The notes under the pieces are model-generated. The model ran no database searches. It worked only from the letters and a program-made list of their open reading frames with translations, and was not told the DNA's origin. From contig JAHDID010000003.1 in NCBI GenBank assembly GCA_020630975.1, forward strand, positions 222,413-286,412: a DNA stretch of 64,000 bases, in the 5' to 3' direction. Shown one piece after another: positions 58,806-64,000 of this stretch (position 1 is the stretch's first letter; the number at the start of each line of letters is the position of its first letter). The position numbers were made by a program, and so were the translations under genes. Source of the stretch: Verrucomicrobiota bacterium. GTDB lineage: Bacteria; Verrucomicrobiota; Verrucomicrobiia; Verrucomicrobiales; DEV007.

Positions 58806-58925
58806 AACAGCGACCAAAAGCGCTCTCAAATGAGTTGCAATACAAAAAGCGCCCCCGGAAATGAATGGAGGTGAATTTTTCTTAGTGGATAGACTGGACT
58901 AGATGAACGAACATGCAGTAGAGCT

Positions 58926-59924
58926 ATGGTCAGGATATCGATATCGAGATTGCAGCTGCAGCCACATGGGGGCCTTCGCTCCGTTATCCTAGTGTCGTGT
59001 CTATGGCTGCTCCTGACTAGCGCGGCCCGTAGCGGCGAGCGGCTAGTAGCTAGCGTCGAACGAGCTTTGCCCTATCTGGAGAACGAAGGCACCTGGTGGA
59101 TCGAAAAGAAAAAGTGCGTATCCTGTCACCACACCACATTCTTTGTCTGGGCAAAAGAACTGGCATTGAGCAAAGGCTTCTCGATCGATGCCGACTCACT
59201 CGCCGATCAGCGAGAGTGGATGTACCAGTCATTCCTAGACGAGGTAAAGCCGAACCCGAAGACACCTCATATCCTACCGCAGGAGGGAGAGCTAAACGGC
59301 GATCGCAATGTAGAAGGCGTTAGCCAATTTCTCATCTCTCCAGCTATCGAGAAAACTCCAGATCACATCATCGCTGCTCTAGTCGATATCATCAGCAGAA
59401 ACCAAGATCGAAGTACTGGGCATTGGCTGCCAGGCGGTCAACTGCCTCAGCAAGAGCGCGCCGATACCGAAACGCAGTGGGCATCCAACCAATGGGCAAC
59501 TTTGGCTTTAAATACACACCAGCAACAGCCTGCTGTCGCCACTACGACCTGGGCAGAGGGTGTGCCCGCCATGACCAGCGAGTGGCATATGCTGAACACA
59601 CTCTTGCGTCCGCAAAATCCCCACCCTCTCGCCAACCTGCTAAAGCGACAGAACCCGGATGGCGGATGGAGCTGGCACCTGGGGGAAACCAGCGACCCGT
59701 CTGGCACTGGTCAGGCCCTGATCGCGCTGGCTAGGTCAGGACAAACCAACCCACAAGTGAGAGATGCCATCGAGCTAGCAAAAGAATACCTACTAGACAC
59801 TAAAACCGAAAAGGGTAGTTGGAAAACCCAAAGCACCAAAGATCGGTCCGAATCAAACCGCATATCAAATTTCTGGGGGACGACTTGGGCAATCATAGGT
59901 CTACTGGAAGCAACGGAGCGATAG
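58926..59924 (+). CDS. exported alpha-toroid (terpenoid-cyclase-like) protein with a CxxCH motif
   Basis: A 332-residue exported protein. A hydrophobic segment at ~18-33 (SVILVSCLWLLLTSAA) after a basic start forms a signal peptide. The mature part begins ALPYLENEGTWWIEKKKC64-V-S-C67-H68-H, a potential c-type heme site. The rest is an alpha/alpha toroid of the terpenoid-cyclase/prenyltransferase superfamily, with TQWASNQWATLAL, QNPDGGWSWHL (a QW-like motif), GTGQALIAL and a C-terminal GTTWAIIGLLEA. It lacks the DxDD motif of squalene-hopene cyclases. It is convergent with a sulfatase and their stops lie one base apart. Function unknown; a heme-bearing protein of the polysaccharide system is plausible. 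Confidence 0.8.
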   Translation: MVRISISRLQLQPHGGLRSVILVSCLWLLLTSAARSGERLVASVERALPYLENEGTWWIEKKKCVSCHHTTFFVWAKELALSKGFSIDADSLADQREWMYQSFLDEVKPNPKTPHILPQEGELNGDRNVEGVSQFLISPAIEKTPDHIIAALVDIISRNQDRSTGHWLPGGQLPQQERADTETQWASNQWATLALNTHQQQPAVATTTWAEGVPAMTSEWHMLNTLLRPQNPHPLANLLKRQNPDGGWSWHLGETSDPSGTGQALIALARSGQTNPQVRDAIELAKEYLLDTKTEKGSWKTQSTKDRSESNRISNFWGTTWAIIGLLEATER

Positions 59925-59925
59925 T

Positions 59926-61473
59926 TCACTCCTGGGGCACATCGTAATACTCTCGTAGCCGCTGATATTCCCGAGTGAGCTCCTCCCGGATCTTTACATA
60001 CTCGCTATCATCATGCACACTGCGCATCTCATGCGGGTCTGCTACTAGATCAAAGAGATTCCACTCATTGGTCTTAGGGAAATGAATAAGTTTATGAGTC
60101 GCCGTGCGCACTCCGAAGTGAGGCGGCACCGCATGCTCGCCAAACTCGTAGTAGGAATAGTAAAGAGACTCTCGCCAATTGCTTTCTTTACCTTTAAACA
60201 AAGGCGCTAGCGAGCGTCCCTGGATTTCGCTAGGTACATCCAGTCCCGCTATCTCCAGAAACGTCGGCGCATAGTCGATATTCTGTATCAACTCAGCAGG
60301 CCGGCTACCCGGCTGAATCACACCCGGCCAGCGGGCGACAAACGGCATACGAAACGACTCCTCGAACATCCATCGCTTATCATACCAGCCATGCTCGCCT
60401 AGGAAGAAGCCTTGGTCAGAAGAATAGATCACGATCGTATTCTCGGCGAGCCCCTGGCTATCCAGATAGTCGAGCATACGCCCTACACTTTCGTCGACAG
60501 CCTTCACCGTGCTCAGGTAGTTGCGCATGTAGCGGCGATACTTCCAGCGCACCACGGCTCGATGGTCGAGTTTACCTGCTTTGAAATCTGCGAGAAACAA
60601 CTCGTTGTGCGGACCGAAATGCCCATCCCACACAGCTTTCTGCGCATCCGTCATTCGGTTGTATTCAGGCGTGCCGTAGCGGTCAGGCTCTGGCAGCTCC
60701 ACATCGCCTCGCTCATCCTTGCGTACCTTGGCGTCGTAGGCCCAGTCAAAGTGGCGATCTAGTTCCATTTCGTTTTTCGCCAAAGTGCCACTGCGGTTGG
60801 CGTAGTCGTCGAATAACGAATCTGGCTCAGGTATATCGACCTCGTCAAAAGCTCCCAGATGCCGTAGGGCTGGCGCAAAGGTCCGGTGAGGTGCTTTGTG
60901 CTGGCACATGAGAAAGAAGGGCTTCGATTGATCTCGCCCCTTCAGCCAATCGATCGCTTTCTCAGATGTCAGATCTGTGGCATACCCCTCGAATTGCTTC
61001 TTACTACCATCCATCTGGATGTATACCGGATTGTAGTAACTACCCTGCCCAGGGAATACCTCCCAGTGGTCGAAGCCCACCGGGGTGGACTTGAGATGCC
61101 ATTTTCCGACCACCGCCGTCTGATACCCTCCCGCTTGCAGCGCCTTAGCGACCGTCCACTGCTGCTGATCAAATCCCTTAGCCGTATTGCGCATGAAGCC
61201 ATTCTTATGACTATGCTTACCCGTCAGAATAGTCGCCCGTGATGGCCCGCAGATCGAGTTACCACAAAAGGAATTCAAAAACACCGCACCCTGCTCTGCC
61301 AACCGATCAATATTCGGAGTAGGCGCGACATCCGCCAGCGGCCCGCCATAAGCAGAGATCGCCTTGATCGCATGATCATCTGAAAACAGAAAAACAATAT
61401 TCGGACGATCGTCAGCCAACACTAGTAGCGGACTGATCAAAAAACTGAGAAACCCAAACTTCTTTAATACCAT
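59926..61473 (-). CDS. secreted sulfatase
   Basis: A 515-residue exported sulfatase from the ATG at 61473 (a TTG 21 bp upstream is possible). Residues ~1-20 form a signal peptide (VLKKFGFLSFLISPLLVLA). RPNIVFLFSDDHAIKAI carries metal-binding Asp residues. The formylglycine motif is ICGPSRATILTGKH (C-G-P-S-R), the canonical form. VGKWHLKSTPVGFDHW, QHKAPHRTF and SSDQGFFLGEHGWYDKRWMFEES complete the active site. The C-terminus (RTATHKLIHFPKTNEWNLFDL) is typical. It is convergent with the toroid protein, one base from its stop, and preceded upstream by a tandem repeat array. Confidence 0.92.
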   Translation of the reverse strand: MVLKKFGFLSFLISPLLVLADDRPNIVFLFSDDHAIKAISAYGGPLADVAPTPNIDRLAEQGAVFLNSFCGNSICGPSRATILTGKHSHKNGFMRNTAKGFDQQQWTVAKALQAGGYQTAVVGKWHLKSTPVGFDHWEVFPGQGSYYNPVYIQMDGSKKQFEGYATDLTSEKAIDWLKGRDQSKPFFLMCQHKAPHRTFAPALRHLGAFDEVDIPEPDSLFDDYANRSGTLAKNEMELDRHFDWAYDAKVRKDERGDVELPEPDRYGTPEYNRMTDAQKAVWDGHFGPHNELFLADFKAGKLDHRAVVRWKYRRYMRNYLSTVKAVDESVGRMLDYLDSQGLAENTIVIYSSDQGFFLGEHGWYDKRWMFEESFRMPFVARWPGVIQPGSRPAELIQNIDYAPTFLEIAGLDVPSEIQGRSLAPLFKGKESNWRESLYYSYYEFGEHAVPPHFGVRTATHKLIHFPKTNEWNLFDLVADPHEMRSVHDDSEYVKIREELTREYQRLREYYDVPQE

Positions 61474-61494
61474 TAGACTACTATCTATACCCAA

Positions 61495-61936
61495 AACCGC
61501 CCCTCTATGGCAACCCTTTCCACAGCCGAAGCCCCCAGCTCAAGGAGGGGCTGCCTTCAGTTGCCCGGCAACCCCAGCCGAAGCATACGGCTAAGCCTGC
61601 CGGGCGACGAGACGTGCGCCCCCCTTGAGCTAGGGCGAACGCCCCATGTAGCGGCGACATCTTGTCGCCGGACATCTGGAGCCAAAGCCCATCCGAAACA
61701 GATGGCTCAGCCTGCCGGGCGACGAGACGTGCGCCCCTCCTTGAGCTAGGGCGAACGCCCCCATGTAGCGGCGACATCTTGTCGCCGGGCATCTGGAGCC
61801 AAAGCCCATCCGAAACAGATAGCCGGGCATCTGGAGCCAAAGCCCATCCGAAACAAATGGCTAGGCTTGCCGGGCGACGAGACGTGCGCCCCTCCTTGAC
61901 ACTAAAACAGATGTGTCCGCGAAGTCACAACAACAC
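61495..61936. other. gene-free region, mostly a tandem repeat array
   Basis: No convincing gene is present. Open frames on both strands are made of repeated peptide segments derived from the array at 61597-61900. The first ~100 bp have related but diverged copies of CCGGGC and AAGGAGGGGC. Confidence 0.7.
61597..61900. repeat. tandem array of a hairpin-rich unit
   Basis: The unit starts CTGCCGGGCGACGAGACGTG and recurs at 61597, 61712 (115 bp later) and 61868; the third interval is longer because a 38-bp piece (GCCGGGCATCTGGAGCC...) is duplicated near 61784 and 61822. Each unit contains GGCGACA-tct-TGTCGCC and GGGCG-aa-CGCCC hairpins. It lies upstream of a sulfatase and downstream of the cytochrome gene. 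Confidence 0.8.
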
Positions 61937-63466
61937 TCACCGTGTCTTCTTCAAATGCTCAATCAAAGCCCTCCGATCCTCCTCCTTGAGCAATCCCTGA
62001 AACTCCATCTTCGTTCCCGGCGCGAATTTCTTCGGCCCAGCGAGGTACTCATCGAGCAGCTCAGGAGTCCACATCGGTCCATGCGAATTGCGCACCGACA
62101 CCAACGCCGCTGAGTACTCAAAGCCATCTCCAGACGCAATCGGCCGGTCCCAAAAACCATCTAGGCTAGGCCCTGGCATACCCAGCCTATGCATCTGCGG
62201 CAGGCCGTGGCAGCCCGAGCATAGGATAGCCAAGGTCGCGCCGCGCTCAGCCACATCCATCTGCGCTACCTCAGCCTCGTCGATCACATAGTCACTGCGC
62301 ATCGCCATCGCCGCATCGAGCTGCTTATCAGTCATCGAGGCACGGATCTTTCGATACGCCTCTGCCTCGATGCGCGCAGCCTCTACCTCTAGACGCCCCA
62401 TATCTCGTGCGAGCTGGTCGACGACTGCTGCGTCGTATCGATCCGGAGCCGTCCGCAGACTGGCCAGCTGATTGAGAAACAGATGGCGCTTCTCCAGGAA
62501 AGCACGCACCACCGGAGTCTGCACCTCGACCGCCGTATCGATATATCCCTGCTGCTCTTCACTTAGTATCTGGTAAAACGCCTTAGCTATCTTGCCACGA
62601 TTCGCGGCATGACCGCTCTTGTGCCGTATCGAGACAAAGCCAAAGAACTGCGCTGGCTGCCCGATCGGGATGATCTCATTATCCTCCGGCGTGCCGGTCA
62701 GCCAGGAGAATGCCTTGGCATAGAGATCCTCTAGCTGTTTCCGCCCCTGCCGCTCCAGACCCTCGGCCTCTATCCGAATGCCATTGCCATATTCGCCAGC
62801 ACTCTCAGCATCTTCCCGCCACGCCTTCAACAATTCACTCTGCCTATCCGACAGTGTCGATTCCAGCTCGGCGAAGGCTCGCGCCTCACACACCGCCACC
62901 TCTGAGTTGCGCAGCGAAAATTGCTCCCCCAGCTGATCCAGCCTCTCCCGATCGATCGCCTCCCCAGTGTAGAGGTGATCTTCCAGCAGGGTCAAAATCT
63001 CCTCCCGCACCGCCCACCACGCCTCCAGAGCAGCCTTTTCATCGACCACAGCCTGTGCCATCTTCCGCCGCTGCGCCTCGCTAGCGATGGCATACACCGC
63101 TCGCCCCAGCGTGCCCCGATTCGCCGCCCGCCCGCTCTGGTAGCGCAGCGCTACAAAGCCAAAGAACTGCGCATTTTTTCCCACCGATAGTTTCTCATTG
63201 TCCGCAGGCGACCCCGTGATCCAGGTAAACCCTTTCGACGCCATAGCCGCTCGCAGCTCCTTCTCACCCCGCAGCCCACTGTATTCCTCCGCCGCCCAGG
63301 TATCGCTCTCTTTGCTATTCTTTTTGCCCTTCTTCTTTCCTCCGTTTTGGGCGATAGCTCCGTTGGTCCATAGCAGGACCAACAGTAGACACGCAGTCGA
63401 GATGCTACCCCAAGTAGAGCGATACAAGATTGATGATTTAGCGATCATATCGTTTGTCCCTTTCAT
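61937..63466 (-). CDS. exported protein with a duplicated unknown domain and C-terminal cytochrome c
   Basis: A 509-residue protein with a signal peptide ending near residue 39 (LLLVLLWTNGAIAQ), then a Lys-rich linker. Two copies of one domain follow: GFTWITGSPADNE ... FFGFVALRYQSGRAANRGTL (~80-230) and FSWLTGTPEDNE ... FFGFVSIRHKSGHAANRGKI (~245-395). The C-terminal ~95 residues form a class I cytochrome c with C416-S-G-C-H heme site, GPSLDGFWDRP, and a possible Met ligand in GTKMEF. The duplicated domain is not one I can name. It is probably a periplasmic electron carrier partner of a nearby dehydrogenase or PSD1-type protein. It starts at the ATG 63466. Confidence 0.82.
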   Translation of the reverse strand: MKGTNDMIAKSSILYRSTWGSISTACLLLVLLWTNGAIAQNGGKKKGKKNSKESDTWAAEEYSGLRGEKELRAAMASKGFTWITGSPADNEKLSVGKNAQFFGFVALRYQSGRAANRGTLGRAVYAIASEAQRRKMAQAVVDEKAALEAWWAVREEILTLLEDHLYTGEAIDRERLDQLGEQFSLRNSEVAVCEARAFAELESTLSDRQSELLKAWREDAESAGEYGNGIRIEAEGLERQGRKQLEDLYAKAFSWLTGTPEDNEIIPIGQPAQFFGFVSIRHKSGHAANRGKIAKAFYQILSEEQQGYIDTAVEVQTPVVRAFLEKRHLFLNQLASLRTAPDRYDAAVVDQLARDMGRLEVEAARIEAEAYRKIRASMTDKQLDAAMAMRSDYVIDEAEVAQMDVAERGATLAILCSGCHGLPQMHRLGMPGPSLDGFWDRPIASGDGFEYSAALVSVRNSHGPMWTPELLDEYLAGPKKFAPGTKMEFQGLLKEEDRRALIEHLKKTR

Positions 63467-63554
63467 CTAAACCTATACTATCGCTGGAAGTTGCACGGAA
63501 TCTCGATCTTCGACTTAGTCTTCACCAAAAGTCTTATTTTTGATTTTACGGTGC

Positions 63555-63601
63555 ACTTTTCGCCCATGCAGACATTTACTTTTCGCCCCATGCAGACATT
63601 T
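63555..63601. repeat. tandem direct repeat, ACTTTTCGCCCmATGCAGACA
   Basis: ACTTTTCGCCCATGCAGACA plus TTT at 63555-63577 is followed at once by a 24-bp copy (63578-63601) with one inserted C. It lies 90-135 bp upstream of the cytochrome gene start. Confidence 0.75.
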
Positions 63602-63793
63602 ATAGGGCACAACAAAAGAAACTTAGCGAGCTGAAGGCTTCAGAAATAATCTGTGTCATCGATGTTCAATTCGCCCCAATCCATGTAAAAATCCTCTGGC
63701 TTTGCCGTTAGATTTCCAGCCTCTTAAGAGTTTAGAAATCGAAATTTGACCACTAGAATCAAATTTTTCGAAGCCCATCAGATTAGTGTCATT

Positions 63794-63892
63794 TTAGTGT
63801 TCATTAGTGAAAATTAGTGTTAGAAATTTTGGAGGCAGTTGATTTTAACACTAACTCAGCAAGATGAAGCAATTGTCACTAATGAACACTAA
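63794..63892. repeat. nested inverted repeat of TTAGTGTTCATTAGTGA
   Basis: TTAGTGTTCATTAGTGA (63794-63810) and its exact inverse at 63876-63892 enclose a second inverted pair TTAGTGTTA (63814-63822) / TAACACTAA (63846-63854). The word TTAGTG occurs several times. It resembles widespread unannotated intergenic repeats. Confidence 0.8.
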
Positions 63893-64000
63893 TAGGTGGA
63901 GGCTTCGCCTCTTAATTCATTATCGAAGACAACTCACAACTCAATGAACCCGACTCCCGCGAGCGGTTTTCGCGCCACATGGCGACTCACCAGCGCAGGC

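Larger units (their letters stand above)
63467..64000. other. AT-rich intergenic region with repeats; possible gene start at the right edge
   Basis: No convincing gene occurs in the ~480 bp to 63943. The stretch holds a 23-bp direct repeat and a nested inverted repeat. A short plus-strand frame begins at the ATG 63944 (MNPTPASGFRATWRLT...) and runs off the window edge; whether it is a gene cannot be judged from 19 codons. Confidence 0.5.

Noticed and set aside
61597..61900. Possible CRISPR array
   Set aside because: The units are ~115 bp with little unique spacer sequence, and no cas gene is nearby. It is a tandem repeat array.

Overview
The window looks like a chromosomal segment of a Verrucomicrobiota (PVC-group) bacterium. 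This rests on the protein families, not on a marker gene. They include a planctomycete-type PSCyt1/DUF1549/DUF1553 protein, DUF1080 (3-keto-disaccharide hydrolase-like) proteins, several secreted sulfatases, a PVC-type membrane-bound dehydrogenase, an ASPIC/UnbV FG-GAP protein, and a giant LEPR-XLL surface protein with autotransporter-associated and VCBS repeats. No rRNA, tRNA, CRISPR array, integrase or complete insertion sequence was recognised.

Layout. 1-4.9 kb: a partial IclR regulator, an HD-domain/Hsp90-like ATPase protein and a DUF433/DUF5615 toxin-antitoxin-like pair; this looks like an accessory or conflict island. 4.9-8.8 kb: a secreted protein of unknown function and a hybrid histidine kinase followed by a small secreted protein. 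9-12.7 kb: a membrane-anchored GNAT protein, then a TetR-controlled four-gene operon (SDR, AhpD-like protein, homocysteine S-methyltransferase, TetR) with two operator-like palindromes upstream. 12.8-20.5 kb: a polysaccharide/sulfate cluster (DUF1080 protein, sulfatase-DUF1080 fusion, second sulfatase, PSD1 protein). 20.5-29.9 kb: mtnA, an FG-GAP protein, an LplT-like transporter with a PlsC/pseudo-ligase partner, a DUF6940-like protein, a Dabb protein and pgi. 29.9-31.1 kb: mostly repeats plus one small membrane protein. 31.1-38.2 kb: a glycosyltransferase, two very small membrane-protein genes, HNH endonuclease, lspA, monomeric isocitrate dehydrogenase, a NAGPA-like protein and an AraC regulator. 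38.4-50 kb: secreted metalloprotease-NPCBM and PHP proteins, then the ~2800-residue surface protein. 50.1-63.5 kb: secreted proteins for extracellular carbohydrate or redox chemistry (beta-propeller protein, discoidin-SGNH-dehydrogenase-cupredoxin protein, CxxCH alpha-toroid protein, third sulfatase, duplicated-domain cytochrome c).

How it fits together. Much of the window encodes exported proteins consistent with attack on sulfated polysaccharide at the cell surface: sulfatases remove sulfate, DUF1080 proteins and the dehydrogenase may act on the sugars, and the cytochrome/cupredoxin domains may accept electrons. The housekeeping genes (pgi, icd, lspA, mtnA) are scattered singly.

The most unusual observations are: (i) the giant surface protein, in which four different globular domains appear to be inserted inside VCBS-type repeats; (ii) a pair of AATAGGGTACAA boxes, spaced exactly 21 bp, upstream of two unrelated genes 10.5 kb apart; (iii) several families of perfect or near-perfect intergenic inverted repeats; (iv) a PlsC acyltransferase fused to an AMP-ligase domain that appears to have lost its catalytic motifs; and (v) the HD + Hsp90-like ATPase protein beside a toxin-antitoxin-like pair.
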